Positions 34,312 to 44,555 of a stretch of DNA of 64,000 nucleotides are shown piece by piece. Made by a program: the position numbers and the translations under genes. Below the pieces are notes generated by a model, which did not search any database, was not told the DNA's origin, and worked only from the letters and a program-made list of their open reading frames with translations. This DNA comes from Polaribacter batillariae. GTDB lineage: Bacteria > Bacteroidota > Bacteroidia > Flavobacteriales > Flavobacteriaceae. Position 1 is the first letter of the stretch. Every line of letters starts with the position of its first letter. The stretch is from contig NZ_CP071795.1 of assembly GCF_017498485.1 (NCBI RefSeq), positions 558,001 to 622,000 on the forward strand. Reading direction: 5' to 3'.

Positions 34312-34899
34312 TTAATTGACCAAAATAATTTTATGTTTCTCTATTAATTTACGCATATTTATTAATGCATAACGCATTCTACCCAAAGCAGTATTAATGC
34401 TAACCCCAGTGTTTTCGCTTATTTCCTTAAAGCTCATGTCTTTATACATACGCATTACCAAAACTTCTTTTTGTTCTTCAGGAAGCTCGTTAATTAACTC
34501 TCGAACATCGTTATAAATTTGTTCTTGTATAATTTTCTTTTCAGCATTTAAACTTCCATCACCCAAAACAGAAAAAATATCGAACTCATCTGTATTTTTA
34601 AAATTAGGCATTCTGTTATTTTTTCTAAAAAAGTCGATAACTAAATTATGGGCAATTCGCATTACCCAAGGTAAAAACTTACCTTCTTCGTTATATTTTC
34701 CTTTTTTTAAAGTTTTAATTACCTTTATAAAAGTATCTTGAAAAATATCTTCTGTAACATCTTTGCTTTGTACTTTACTATATATAAAACTAAACAAACG
34801 CTGTTGATGTCTATTGATTAATATCGATAACGAAGCTTCGTTTCCATTGACATACTCTTTTACTAAAATACTATCCGAAATATTATTTACACGTATCAT
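34312..34899 (-). CDS. ECF-type RNA polymerase sigma factor
   Basis: From ATG 34899 (MIRVNNISDSILVKEYVNGN) the protein is 195 residues. Sigma region 2 is seen as FSFIYSKVQSKDVTEDIFQD and WVMRIAHNLVIDFFRKN, and region 4 as LPEEQKEVLVMRMYKDMSF followed by the helix-turn-helix KEISENTGVSINTALGRMRY. No anti-sigma gene is adjacent, only the 46-residue gene downstream. A start seven codons upstream (34920) is less likely. It diverges from uvrA. Confidence 0.92.
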   Translation of the reverse strand: MIRVNNISDSILVKEYVNGNEASLSILINRHQQRLFSFIYSKVQSKDVTEDIFQDTFIKVIKTLKKGKYNEEGKFLPWVMRIAHNLVIDFFRKNNRMPNFKNTDEFDIFSVLGDGSLNAEKKIIQEQIYNDVRELINELPEEQKEVLVMRMYKDMSFKEISENTGVSINTALGRMRYALINMRKLIEKHKIILVN

Positions 34900-35114
34900 A
34901 ACTACCTTATAGAAAAGCAAGAGAGCCTTTCTTCTTATTATTTTGTTAATAATTTTAAAGTAATTTTATGCTATATACGTCTAATTTTGTGTGGTTTATA
35001 AGTAACAAATATGACTATTATTTTTCATTCAAACAAACATTTCTTAAAAAAAGTGCAAAGTTTCTAAAAAAAAGGCAATTTTTTGGTAAATTTATCGTTT
35101 ATATTTTCCGCTAA

Positions 35115-37907
35115 ATGATCAAAGATATTTCCAAAGTAAATCCCAAAGAAAACATTATTATAAAAGGAGCTAAACTCCACAATTTAAAGAACATAGACGT
35201 TGTAATTCCCAGAAATAAATTGGTGGTAATTACAGGACTTTCTGGTTCCGGAAAATCTTCTTTAGCTTTCGACACGCTGTATGCAGAAGGGCAAAGACGT
35301 TATGTAGAAAGTTTAAGCTCTTATGCACGTCAGTTTTTAGGAAAATTACACAAACCGAAAGTAGATTATATCAAAGGAATTGCACCTGCAATTGCGATTG
35401 AACAGAAGGTAAATTCAACAAATCCGCGTTCTACTGTAGGAACTTCTACAGAAATTTACGATTATATTAAATTACTTTTTGCTAGAATTGGCAAGACCTA
35501 CTCTCCTATTTCTGGAAAAGAAGTCAAAAAAGATACAGTAGCCGATGTTGTAAATTTTGTAAAGAAATTCGACAATAAAACGAAGCTTTTACTATTAGCT
35601 CCGATTTCAATTACAAAAGATCGTGATTTAAAAACGGTTCTACAAGTTTTAGAACAACAAGGTTACGCACGTTTAAAGTGGAATGATAAAGTATATAGAA
35701 TTGCCGATTTTCCGCAGACAAATTTTAAAGACGAACCCTTATTTTTAGTGGTTGATAGAATTGTAACCAAAGATAATGAAGATTTTTACAACAGATTGGC
35801 AGACGCCATTCAAACAGCTTTTTTCGAAGGAAAAGGAATTTGTTTTATCGAAAACTTAGCAGATAGTAAAGTCACTGAATTTAGCAATCAGTTCGATTTA
35901 GATGGCATGTCTTTCTTAGAACCAAATACACATTTGTTTAGTTTTAACAATCCTTATGGTGCTTGCCCAACTTGCGAAGGGTATGGAAATGTTATTGGAA
36001 TTGACGAAGATTTGGTCATTCCAAATACAGGTTTGTCTATTATAGAAGATGCTATTTTTCCTTTTAAAACACCTTCTTACATTCATTATAAAGAAAATTT
36101 AATAGATGTTGCGTATCAATTTGATATTCCAATTCACAAACCTTGGTTTCAGTTAACAGAAAAACAACAAGAATTGGTTTGGAACGGAAACAAGAGTTTT
36201 AATGGAATTCATCATTTTTTTACCGCTTTAGAAGAAAAAAGTTATAAAATTCAAAACCGTGTAATGTTGTCTCGTTATCGAGGAAAAACAAAATGTACGA
36301 CTTGTAATGGCAAACGTTTGCGAAAAGAAGCAAATTATGTAAAAATAAACGGAAAAACAATTTCAGATTTAGTTACAATTCCTTTAGATGAATTATCAAT
36401 TTTTTTCAAAAATTTAAAATTAAATAAATATGAAGAAAAAATTGGAAAACGCTTGTTAACAGAAATTAATAATCGTTTGCAATTTTTAACCAACGTTGGA
36501 CTTAGTTATTTAACTCTTAACAGAACTTCAAACACACTTTCTGGAGGAGAAAGTCAGCGTATAAATTTGGCAACTTCGTTAGGAAGTTCTTTAGTAGGTT
36601 CTATGTATATTTTAGACGAACCGAGTATTGGTTTGCATCCAAAAGACACAGAAAGATTAATTGGTGTTTTAAAAGATTTACGCGATTTAGGCAACACAGT
36701 TGTGGTCGTAGAACACGATGAAGATATTATGAAACAAGCCGATTACATTATAGATATTGGCCCAGAAGCAGGAACTTTTGGCGGACATGTAGTGGCCGAA
36801 GGAACGCTTAAAGAAATTCTAAAATCCGATTCTTTAACTGCACAATATTTAAATGACGATTTGCGAATTGAAGTGCCTACAAAACGTAGAACCTCAAAAA
36901 ATAATATTCAAATAATTGGTGCAAGAGAACATAATTTAAAAAATATCGATGTAACTTTTCCACTAAATTGTTTATCGGTAATTACCGGAGTTTCTGGTTC
37001 CGGAAAAAGTACTTTAGTTAAAAGTATTTTGTACCCAACCATGCAAAAAAAGTTGATGGGTTATGGTAATAAAATAGGGCAACATACAGCAATAAAAGGA
37101 AGTTTCGAGAATTTAAAACACGTAGAATTTATCGACCAAAACCCAATTGGGCGCTCTTCTCGTTCTAACCCCGTAACCTATATTAAGGCTTATGATGATA
37201 TTCGGTTGTTGTTTTCGAATCAAAAATTATCGAAAGTAAGAAACTACAAACCCAAACACTTTTCTTTTAATGTAGAAGGCGGACGTTGTGAGGTTTGTAA
37301 AGGTGAAGGCGAAGTAACCATCGAAATGCAATTTATGGCAGATGTGCATTTAGAATGCGATGCTTGTAACGGAAAACGTTTTAAAAAAGAGGTTTTAGAA
37401 ATTAATTTTAAAGGAAAAAATATAGACGACATTTTAAACCTTACGATTGATGATGCTGTTGCTTTTTTCTCTAAAAATTTAGTTCCAAAAATTGCACAAA
37501 AGTTAAAACCTTTACAAGATGTTGGTTTGGGGTACGTTACTTTAGGGCAATCTTCATCTACACTTTCTGGCGGAGAAGCACAAAGAATAAAACTAGCTTC
37601 GTTTTTAGTAAAAGGAAACACCAAAGACAAAGCCTTATTTATTTTTGATGAACCAACCACAGGCTTGCATTTTCACGACATTAAAAAACTATTAGCTAGT
37701 TTTAACGCATTGATAGAAAAAGGACATTCTATTATTGTAATTGAGCACAATATAGAGCTCATAAAATGTGCAGATTATATAGTAGATTTAGGTTTAGAGG
37801 GTGGAAAAAATGGTGGAAAATTAATTTTCCAAGGAACTCCAGAAGAATTAGCGAGAAATAAAGAATCGCATACGGCTAAATATTTGGCGGAGAAATTAAC
37901 GTTTTAA
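35115..37907 (+). CDS. uvrA: Excinuclease ABC subunit A
   Basis: A 930-residue UvrA with two ABC modules. Walker A1 GLSGSGKSS (about residue 41), signature [12 protein letters not shown] and Walker [12 protein letters not shown] close the first; Walker A2 GVSGSGKST (about 627), [12 protein letters not shown] and [11 protein letters not shown] the second. Zinc-binding pairs [24 protein letters not shown] and CDACNGKR are present, but the first CxxC pair usual after the FARxG segment is replaced by YSPISGKEV. It finds bulky DNA lesions and loads UvrB. It is transcribed alone. Confidence 0.97.
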   Translation: MIKDISKVNPKENIIIKGAKLHNLKNIDVVIPRNKLVVITGLSGSGKSSLAFDTLYAEGQRRYVESLSSYARQFLGKLHKPKVDYIKGIAPAIAIEQKVNSTNPRSTVGTSTEIYDYIKLLFARIGKTYSPISGKEVKKDTVADVVNFVKKFDNKTKLLLLAPISITKDRDLKTVLQVLEQQGYARLKWNDKVYRIADFPQTNFKDEPLFLVVDRIVTKDNEDFYNRLADAIQTAFFEGKGICFIENLADSKVTEFSNQFDLDGMSFLEPNTHLFSFNNPYGACPTCEGYGNVIGIDEDLVIPNTGLSIIEDAIFPFKTPSYIHYKENLIDVAYQFDIPIHKPWFQLTEKQQELVWNGNKSFNGIHHFFTALEEKSYKIQNRVMLSRYRGKTKCTTCNGKRLRKEANYVKINGKTISDLVTIPLDELSIFFKNLKLNKYEEKIGKRLLTEINNRLQFLTNVGLSYLTLNRTSNTLSGGESQRINLATSLGSSLVGSMYILDEPSIGLHPKDTERLIGVLKDLRDLGNTVVVVEHDEDIMKQADYIIDIGPEAGTFGGHVVAEGTLKEILKSDSLTAQYLNDDLRIEVPTKRRTSKNNIQIIGAREHNLKNIDVTFPLNCLSVITGVSGSGKSTLVKSILYPTMQKKLMGYGNKIGQHTAIKGSFENLKHVEFIDQNPIGRSSRSNPVTYIKAYDDIRLLFSNQKLSKVRNYKPKHFSFNVEGGRCEVCKGEGEVTIEMQFMADVHLECDACNGKRFKKEVLEINFKGKNIDDILNLTIDDAVAFFSKNLVPKIAQKLKPLQDVGLGYVTLGQSSSTLSGGEAQRIKLASFLVKGNTKDKALFIFDEPTTGLHFHDIKKLLASFNALIEKGHSIIVIEHNIELIKCADYIVDLGLEGGKNGGKLIFQGTPEELARNKESHTAKYLAEKLTF

Positions 37908-37944
37908 TTTTATAACTATAATAAAATTTTATACTCTATTTTTA

Positions 37945-38229
37945 TTGATGTTATTTTTCGGCATTACTGCAAAATCACAAAACTATAACAAGTATTCTAA
38001 TCAGTTTAATTGTTCTTCTGAAGAGAAATATGAAACAAATATGTTAAGTTTAAGAAGGTTTGGGTTTAACAATGTTTTCAATACAAAGAAAACAAGTTTG
38101 ATACATATACTCTCCAAAATAAAATATGTTTCCGTAGAAATTTTAGAAAATTTAGATTTAAAAAAAGTTGTAAAAAATTTAGAAAAACTTCCAAATCTTG
38201 AGTACATTCAATTTAATTTTCGAAGATGA
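37945..38229 (+). CDS. Small secreted LRR-like protein, possibly decaying
   Basis: About 94 residues ending in what looks like a single leucine-rich repeat (VVKNLEKLPNLEYIQFNF). The start region reads as the tail of a signal peptide (MLFFGITAKSQN) with available starts TTG 37945 or ATG 37948. The frame upstream (KFYTLFLL) would complete the signal peptide, but the codon where an ATG is expected is ATA. The gene may thus be weakly expressed or broken. It follows uvrA by about 40 bases. Confidence 0.5.
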   Translation: MMLFFGITAKSQNYNKYSNQFNCSSEEKYETNMLSLRRFGFNNVFNTKKTSLIHILSKIKYVSVEILENLDLKKVVKNLEKLPNLEYIQFNFRR

Positions 38230-38458
38230 AAAATAATCTTTAAAGTTGCCTACTAGATATTTTTTTTGAACATTTAATTTAATGTGCGTTATTTGATACA
38301 TATTATTTTTTGCATCTTTTTTACAGGAAAAAGTAAATTAAGACTACTATTTAGTAAGAAAATATTTTTTTCATATCAATTCTTTCATTAAATGTATGGC
38401 TTAGGCTTTTTTTACTAAGTCGTATTTTTTTAATATCAACATTTCTAGATAATAGATA

Positions 38459-38595
38459 CAACAGTCTCGACTACGAGTAGTGCCTAGGTTAGCACTTAAC
38501 TTTGTAAGTACACACTAAACTGAAAATCCTCGAGGATTTTATAAGTAGGCGAGAACAAGCAATTACTTATAGCCATTGTTGTGCATTCGTATTTT
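38459..38595. repeat. Second hairpin-cored palindromic element (attC-like or REP-like)
   Basis: The core AAAATCCTCGAGGATTTT is a perfect 18-bp palindrome (about 38524-38541), related to GAAAGTCCGCGAGGACTTTC at 4540-4655; together the cores fit AAARTCCKCGAGGAYTTT. The arms have weaker pairing and the right end has CCATTGTTGTGC, the counterpart of the CAACGTTGTTG at the first element. The remaining 38230-38458 is AT-rich without recognisable content. Confidence 0.6.
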
Positions 38596-38596
38596 C

Positions 38597-39649
38597 TTAC
38601 TTCCAAGGTCCATTAGTTGTAACATTTATGATTTTTTCGTTTGTGTCTATTCTATATACTCCGCCTGCACCACCTAACCATAAATTTCCATTTTGATCGT
38701 CTAACATCCCCATAATAGAAATAGGAATATCGTAATGATTGAATTCTTTTCCATCAAAACAATACACACCATTGGTTTTAGTACTTATCCAGATATTTTC
38801 TTGTTTGTCCTTGTAGATACAAAACACATCATCATCATTGAACCCTTTTATCTCTGGAAAAGAAAGAACTTCCGTTCCAACAATCTTATTTATTCCACCT
38901 TTTCCCATTCGGTTTTTAGGGTCAGGATTGTCTCTTTCTGCAACTCTTGTTCCAATCCAAATATTATTTTCCTTATCGAACTCTATTTCTGTAACTTGGT
39001 TAGAGTGAATACCATCTTTTTTAAGAAAGTGAATAAAAGTTTTACCATCAAATTTACTGATACCGTAACCACTTCTCGCAAACCAAAGATTTCCGTTTAA
39101 ATCTTCCACTATTTCTGAAATCCAGCCTTTCGTGTCTTCATTTATAATTTCTTTTACCTCTGGAATTGGGATTGAAAATTCTTTGAATGATTTTCCATCA
39201 AATTTATATACGCCTCCCCAAGTTCCAATCCAAAACTTGTCTTGACTGTCAATAAATATTTGATTTACTGTATTACTATAAAAGTCATTTTCTTTAATAT
39301 GGAAATTAACAAATTCTTTTCCGTTATACTTTGAAATTCCATCTCCTGTAGCAAACCATAAAATTCCATCTTTGTCTTCTTTTACAGTTGTCACTCGGTT
39401 AGATGGTAATCCGTCTTTTTGAGTTAGATATTTTAACGTTTTCCCATCATACTTTGCGATTCCTTTTTCTATGGTGTCAAACCATAAATTATTATTAGAG
39501 TCTTTGTAAATACTAGTAACGTAATCTCCAATTTGAGATGCATTTTTTTGGGCATTAGAATTATCGATATCGGTTATATTCGAACTCTTGTTTTGTGATT
39601 TACAAGAAAGATTTACGAGAAAAACGAATAGTAAGAATATATGTTTCAT
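38597..39649 (-). CDS. Beta-propeller lipoprotein with two-component-regulator propeller repeats
   Basis: A 350-residue lipoprotein (FLVNLSCKSQN lipobox, Cys about residue 16). The mature part is six or seven Reg_prop repeats, each with a core such as NLWFDTIEKGIAKYDGKTL, GILWFATGDGISKYNGKEF, NLWFARSGYGISKFDGKTF and NIWISTKTNGVYCFDGKEF, predicting one beta-propeller. There is no kinase part, so it is a free sensor or scaffold. It lies next to the hairpin-cored element, consistent with an accessory gene. The 39650-39896 gap beyond it shows nothing definite. Confidence 0.87.
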   Translation of the reverse strand: MKHIFLLFVFLVNLSCKSQNKSSNITDIDNSNAQKNASQIGDYVTSIYKDSNNNLWFDTIEKGIAKYDGKTLKYLTQKDGLPSNRVTTVKEDKDGILWFATGDGISKYNGKEFVNFHIKENDFYSNTVNQIFIDSQDKFWIGTWGGVYKFDGKSFKEFSIPIPEVKEIINEDTKGWISEIVEDLNGNLWFARSGYGISKFDGKTFIHFLKKDGIHSNQVTEIEFDKENNIWIGTRVAERDNPDPKNRMGKGGINKIVGTEVLSFPEIKGFNDDDVFCIYKDKQENIWISTKTNGVYCFDGKEFNHYDIPISIMGMLDDQNGNLWLGGAGGVYRIDTNEKIINVTTNGPWK

Positions 39650-39896
39650 TATTTTTTTGAGCTGTTTCTAATTATAAAGCACAACTTCTCTATAAAATTA
39701 CGTAAAAACTCTTATTATTCGTGTGTTTTTTTCGTTAATTAGGCGTAATATTTAGTTAATATTATTTGCCTACGAATTGCAAACACAAACTCATAACGAA
39801 TTCTAATGCATGCTTCACGAATTCTAAAACAGCCAAAATTTAAGTAAAGTTCGGTATTACTTTTACTGTGTATTAACACTAAAACAAGTAGAAATT

Positions 39897-40991
39897 ATGG
39901 AAACTTTATCTAAAAAATTAATTATGGTAGCTTCAGTTATATGCGCATTAACACTTTGTTTACGATGCGATAATCCTAAAGCTAAAAAAAAAAATCAAAC
40001 AAAAGTCGTTGCTAAAAATATTTCAGCAGAAACAAAAACGAAAGAAAAAGCCGTAACGTACAGAAAACCAATTGTATTTATTGCTGGTTTCGACAAAGGG
40101 AATGAAACATTTTACACTGCAGCAAGAAATTATTTTAAAGAAAAAGGCTTACAAGTTATCGACGGACAATATTCTTTGGAAGAGATTATAACTTGGTTGA
40201 ATGGCAATGCAAACCAAAACCTTTATAGCGAAATTCATATTGTAAATAAAAGCAACCCCTATAAAGGAATGAATTTAGAAACAGTAATCAGAGGAGAAAA
40301 AATTACCGCAGAAACACTAAGAAAAACAATAACACAAGGAACTTTACCAAAATTAAAAAATGTAGTGAATAACAATTCTAAAATTGTATTTCATGCTTCT
40401 GGTTTAATTGAAAATACCGATTTAATTCAAACGCTAAAAGATGCTTTTCATACCAAAGAAATGCCAAAAGTAATTGCCTCTCCATATCATACCATTTTTG
40501 GCGGAAAATTTTCTAATCATTATTTAGCAAAACCATTTTATGTATTTTATCCGACAGCAAATTCGCCAGGAAAAATGGATTTATCAAAAGAAATTGCTAA
40601 AAAATATCCAGAAGAAAAAGAGATCGATTGGTACGATGCTTTAAATAACGAAGAAGAAAGATATGTTGGTGAGGCTTATACAACTCAGTTTTCGATTCCT
40701 GTTGTTTGGAAGTTCGATTTCTTCAACACAGATAACGAAATGCCAAAATTTACCATGCAAGAAGAAGTAATGGATTGGATTGAAACACACAGCGAACTAA
40801 TGGCAGAACTGAACAAATTAAACATTTCTATTGAAAAATTTAGATGGAATTGGTCTGTAAAAAACAATACGTTAGTTATTAGAGGAAGAACCACAGGTTT
40901 GTGTGTATTAAAACCATTAATTAAGCCTTATGGAGATTTAAAACATATAGAGCCAGACACAAGCAACAAACGTTTGTATGCGATGAAATAG
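39897..40991 (+). CDS. Secreted or membrane-anchored protein of unknown function
   Basis: A 364-residue protein with a hydrophobic N-terminal segment (LIMVASVICALTLCLRCDN) that could be a signal anchor or an atypical lipobox, followed by a Lys-rich tether. The mature part has the Rossmann-like starts KPIVFIAGFDKGNE and NLYSEIHIVNKSNP, then an alpha/beta pattern and a basic C-terminus. No catalytic motif is recognised. A strong terminator follows at 41020-41062, before the sensor kinase. Confidence 0.65.
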   Translation: METLSKKLIMVASVICALTLCLRCDNPKAKKKNQTKVVAKNISAETKTKEKAVTYRKPIVFIAGFDKGNETFYTAARNYFKEKGLQVIDGQYSLEEIITWLNGNANQNLYSEIHIVNKSNPYKGMNLETVIRGEKITAETLRKTITQGTLPKLKNVVNNNSKIVFHASGLIENTDLIQTLKDAFHTKEMPKVIASPYHTIFGGKFSNHYLAKPFYVFYPTANSPGKMDLSKEIAKKYPEEKEIDWYDALNNEEERYVGEAYTTQFSIPVVWKFDFFNTDNEMPKFTMQEEVMDWIETHSELMAELNKLNISIEKFRWNWSVKNNTLVIRGRTTGLCVLKPLIKPYGDLKHIEPDTSNKRLYAMK

Positions 40992-41019
40992 TAAATGGAA
41001 TGGAAATTGTAGTTTGAGG

Positions 41020-41062
41020 AAAACGTCATTACACAAAATTAAAAATGGTGTAATGACGTTTT
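41020..41062 (+). terminator. Rho-independent terminator
   Basis: AAAACGTCATTACAC (41020-41034) pairs perfectly with GTGTAATGACGTTTT (41048-41062). It ends the gene at 39897-40991 and lies 20 bases before the kinase start. Confidence 0.9.
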
Positions 41063-41081
41063 AATTAGTAAGTTTGTTAAA

Positions 41082-43109
41082 ATGAACATTTTCTTAAAAA
41101 ATACTGTAAACTCCTATGTTTTTCAATTACGATTGAAGAGAATTTTACTGTTTTTTGTCTTTTTGGTTTTATGCATAAACGCTGTTTTTTCACAAGAAAA
41201 CGACTTCGAAAAAATAGAAGCTTTCAAAGATTTTGAATCGTATAAAATTTTAGACATCTATCAAGATCAAAACAAATACATTTGGTTTTCTTCAGATAGA
41301 GGAATTCTTCAGTTCGATGGAATACAATTTACCAAAATTAATACTAAAAAAGCAAATGCCCTTTTTTCTAAAAACGATACGCTTTTTATAGGAACAGACA
41401 AAGGTTTAGCTGTAAAAACAAAAAAAGGGCTTTTTAATTTTAAAGGCAAAGAAGTTCGTAAAATATTTTACCATAACAAGCAACTTTATGTGGGTTCTAA
41501 TCAAGGCATTTTACAATTTAAAACCAATTATTTACAACCATTAAAAACTACTTATAACTTAGATTTTTCGGTTATAAACGATCTTATATTTTACAATAAT
41601 TTCTTTTATATTGCCTCTAACAACGGCTTATGGAAATTAGACAAGCTGCACCAACCAACGGCTATTAAAAAACTTAAAAGCGGAAAATACAATTCGTTTT
41701 TAAAACTAAATTCTACACTTTTAGTTGTCGAAAATAACAATGCAATTATAAGCATTGTTGGTAACGAAAATTTTGTTCAAAAATATTTAAAAGATGGTAT
41801 TTTAAGCATTTCTCATATCCAAAATGAAATTTATGTAACTACTAAAAACAACGGAATTACCGTTTTAGAAGCTACTAATTTCAATTTTAAAAAAAGCATT
41901 AATAAATACAATAGCAACTTAAAAACAAATACCATTTTTCGTGTTTTTAAAGATGTTGAAAAAAATGTTTTTATTGCGACAAATAATGGAGTTTTCATTA
42001 AAAAAAATGCAAAAAAGGCAAAAGCTCCCAATTTAATTATTCAAGATGTTTTCGTAAATTTTGTGCCTTTAGATTCACTAAACAATGCATATTCGAAAGA
42101 AACATTGTTGTTAAAATCTCATCAAAATAACATTTCTTTTTTGTTTAAAAGCATTGCTATTCAGCAATCAAAAAATATAGAATATCGTTTTCAATTAAAT
42201 AACGATTTTTCTCCTTGGAGTGCCACAAACAGAGTCGATTTTGCAAATTTAAAATACGGAAATTACGATTTTATAGTAGAATCGAGATTTAAAAACTCTA
42301 ATGAAACCAGTCGTAAAAAATTCTCTTTTAATATTGATACACCTTTTTACACAAAAGCGTGGTTTGTTATTCTTTTAATCGCAATTTTTTGTTTTCTATT
42401 GGCCTTAATTATAGATGTCTATATTCGAAAAATCAACAAAAAAAATCAGCAAAAAATACAACAACTAAAATTAGAAAACCATTTATTAAGTTTAGAGCAT
42501 AAGGCGTTGCAATTGCAAATGAATCCGCATTTTATATTTAATGTTTTAAATGGAATAAAAGCCTTAGGAAACGCTGGAAACACAAAAGAATTAAACAAAA
42601 CCGTTTCACAATTTTCTGTACTATTAAGAAGTGTTTTAAACAATTCTCGTTTAGAAGAAATTAGTTTAAAAGACGAAATTAAAACGCTGACTAATTATTT
42701 AGATTTAGAGCAAAAAATGAGTTCAAAATCTTTTCAATATCAAATAAAAACCAACTTACAGAATATAGATGTCGAAGAAATTTTAATTCCGCCAATGTTG
42801 GTTCAGCCTTTTGTAGAAAATGCTATTAAACACGGAATTTACGCAAATCAAGAAGGAAAAATTACCATCTCTTTCGAAATAAAACAACAGTATTTAGAGT
42901 GTACAATTACCGATAATGGAATTGGATTTTATCAATCTAAAAAAACAAATAACAATACTTCTCATAAATCTGTCGCGTTAAAAATAACCAAAGAAAGAAT
43001 CGAAAATTTATCTAAAAAAGGTTCTTTTACTATTGAAGAAATAAAAGAAGAAAACCATATTTTAGGAACCAAAGTTTGGTTTAAAATTCCTTTAAAAACA
43101 GATTATTAA
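41082..43109 (+). CDS. LytS-type sensor histidine kinase with periplasmic propeller
   Basis: A 675-residue protein. A signal sequence (LLFFVFLVLCINAVFSQ) leads into a periplasmic Reg_prop-like propeller (YIWFSSDRGILQFDGIQF, then several SNQGI / NNGLW blades), a Y_Y_Y-type beta-sandwich (YRFQLNNDFSPWSAT, about 355-420), one membrane helix (AWFVILLIAIFCFLLALII) and a cytoplasmic His_kinase domain with LQMNPHFIFNVLNGIKAL (phospho-acceptor His) and an ATP-binding part (ENAIKHGIYA, ITDNGIGF). It passes phosphate to the LytTR regulator coded 3 bases downstream. Signal unknown. Confidence 0.93.
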   Translation: MNIFLKNTVNSYVFQLRLKRILLFFVFLVLCINAVFSQENDFEKIEAFKDFESYKILDIYQDQNKYIWFSSDRGILQFDGIQFTKINTKKANALFSKNDTLFIGTDKGLAVKTKKGLFNFKGKEVRKIFYHNKQLYVGSNQGILQFKTNYLQPLKTTYNLDFSVINDLIFYNNFFYIASNNGLWKLDKLHQPTAIKKLKSGKYNSFLKLNSTLLVVENNNAIISIVGNENFVQKYLKDGILSISHIQNEIYVTTKNNGITVLEATNFNFKKSINKYNSNLKTNTIFRVFKDVEKNVFIATNNGVFIKKNAKKAKAPNLIIQDVFVNFVPLDSLNNAYSKETLLLKSHQNNISFLFKSIAIQQSKNIEYRFQLNNDFSPWSATNRVDFANLKYGNYDFIVESRFKNSNETSRKKFSFNIDTPFYTKAWFVILLIAIFCFLLALIIDVYIRKINKKNQQKIQQLKLENHLLSLEHKALQLQMNPHFIFNVLNGIKALGNAGNTKELNKTVSQFSVLLRSVLNNSRLEEISLKDEIKTLTNYLDLEQKMSSKSFQYQIKTNLQNIDVEEILIPPMLVQPFVENAIKHGIYANQEGKITISFEIKQQYLECTITDNGIGFYQSKKTNNNTSHKSVALKITKERIENLSKKGSFTIEEIKEENHILGTKVWFKIPLKTDY

Positions 43110-43112
43110 TAA

Positions 43113-43862
43113 ATGAAAAAAATTACAGCAATCATCGTAGAAGACAATCCATTAGCATTAGAAATGCTAACCAGCGATATTTCTAATAATCATACAGAAA
43201 TTGATATTATAGGCACTGCAACTTCTGTTGTAGAAGCATCTAAATTAATTCGAAAAAAAACACCCGATATTTTATTTCTAGATATTATGTTAGGCGATGG
43301 AACTGGTTTCGATGTTTTGGAAATTTTTCCAGATTTACAATCGAAAATTATATTTGTAACTGCAAGTGATGCATATGCTATAAAAGCTTTTAAATTTTCT
43401 GCAATCGATTATATTTTAAAACCGTATTCAGAGTCCGATTTAGAAATTGCAATTGAAAAAGCAAAAAATCAAATTCAGCCAGACAAAGCACAATTAGAAG
43501 TTTTACAACAGGCTATAACCTCGCCAAACAAGAAACCAGAAAAGATTTCTTTACACACTTCCGATAAAATAATTGTTGTAAACATCTATGATATTATTCG
43601 TTGTAAATCCGACAATAATTATACGACATTTTATTTTAATGACGGTTCTAAAATTTTGGTTTCTAAAACATTAAAATATTATGCAGACATGTTAAAGGAA
43701 GTTGGTTTTATAAGAGTGCATCAAAGTCATTTGATAAACACAAAATATATAAAAGAATTTATAAAATCAGATGGAGGTTACTTACTGTTAACCGATACAT
43801 CGAATGTGCCAGTTTCCGTAAGAAAAAGAGCCGAAGTTTTAGAAATATTGAATTCTTATTAA
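43113..43862 (+). CDS. LytTR-family response regulator
   Basis: A 249-residue regulator: receiver domain (about 1-125) with acidic pair VEDN, phospho-acceptor Asp in DILFLDIMLGDGTGF (about residue 56) and ILKPYS with the conserved Lys; LytTR DNA-binding domain (about 145-249) with IIRCKSDNNYTTFYF and IRVHQSHLINTKYIKEF. It is co-transcribed with the kinase and very probably its cognate partner. Targets are unknown. Confidence 0.94.
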   Translation: MKKITAIIVEDNPLALEMLTSDISNNHTEIDIIGTATSVVEASKLIRKKTPDILFLDIMLGDGTGFDVLEIFPDLQSKIIFVTASDAYAIKAFKFSAIDYILKPYSESDLEIAIEKAKNQIQPDKAQLEVLQQAITSPNKKPEKISLHTSDKIIVVNIYDIIRCKSDNNYTTFYFNDGSKILVSKTLKYYADMLKEVGFIRVHQSHLINTKYIKEFIKSDGGYLLLTDTSNVPVSVRKRAEVLEILNSY

Positions 43863-43877
43863 AGGTCCTGCAATTAT

Positions 43878-44265
43878 CCTGCAAGGTTTCCAAAAAACCT
43901 TGTAGGTATAAAAAACAACGAGTTAATAACATCTAAAAATCAAAAAATAAACTCAAATGTCTTTTCGACCTTGTGGAGAAATCTTACAATGCAAAGATTC
44001 CTCGATTTCGCTATGGCTTCACTCGGAATGACATTCCAAACTCCTGCAAGGTTTCCAAAAACCTTGTAGGTATAAAAACACCAAATTGATAACATCTAAA
44101 AATCAAAAAATAAACTTAAATGTCATTTCGACCTTAAAATGTCATTTCGACCTTGTGGAGAAAACTTGAATATAAATTCGAATTTGATTCGTAAGATTTC
44201 TCGATTCCACTTTGTTTCACTCGAAATGACATTCCAAACTCCTGCAAGGTTTTAAAAACCTTTTA
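43878..44265. repeat. Cluster of interspersed palindromes between the regulator gene and tRNA-His
   Basis: Three CCTGCAAGG palindromes (43878-43906, 44043-44070, 44241-44265) alternate with two copies of the TGTCATTTCGACC element (43957-44031; 44119-44231, the second partly rearranged). A short block AACATCTAAAAATCAAAAAA is also repeated in this interval. No gene is present in 43863-44325 other than the tRNA terminator. Confidence 0.85.
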
Positions 44266-44287
44266 GAACAGCGCAAAATAATGTCAC

Positions 44288-44318
44288 AAAAAAAGCTTCT
44301 TATTTCTAAGAAGCTTGC
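44288..44318 (-). terminator. Terminator after tRNA-His
   Basis: On the minus strand AAGCTTCTT pairs with AAGAAGCTT around a six-base loop, followed by a run of T; it starts 8 bases beyond the tRNA 3' end. Confidence 0.85.
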
Positions 44319-44325
44319 TTTTTTG

Positions 44326-44400
44326 GGTGGAAGACGGGACTCGAACCCGCGACACTCGGTACCACAAACCGATACTCTAACCAACTGAGCTACAACCACC
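44326..44400 (-). tRNA. tRNA-His (anticodon GTG)
   Basis: Read on the minus strand it starts GGTGGTTGTAGCTCAG, with D-loop GTTGGTTA, anticodon loop TTGTGGT between TCGGT and ACCGA, and T-arm GCGGGTTCGAGTCCCGT. The extra 5' G (G-1) opposite the discriminator C is the identity feature of tRNA-His. CCA is not encoded. Two acceptor-stem positions form U-U pairs (GUGGUUG against CUUCCAC), which is odd. Confidence 0.95.
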
Positions 44401-44555
44401 ATATAATTGCGGGTGCAAATATAAATATTTTTTCTTTTTTAAAACAATAAAAATGATGTTTTTTGTATCAAAAAACATCATTTTTTTAGATTGCCATTTT
44501 CATACGAAAGCTCTTTATTTAAAAACTCGATAAACATCGAGCAGTGTGCTTTCGA

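Noticed and set aside
38597..43862. A polysaccharide-utilisation locus around the propeller proteins
   Set aside because: No SusC/SusD pair or glycoside hydrolases are present; the kinase has a plain LytTR partner.
44217..44402. A 61-codon minus-strand open frame
   Set aside because: It covers the tRNA-His gene and its terminator.
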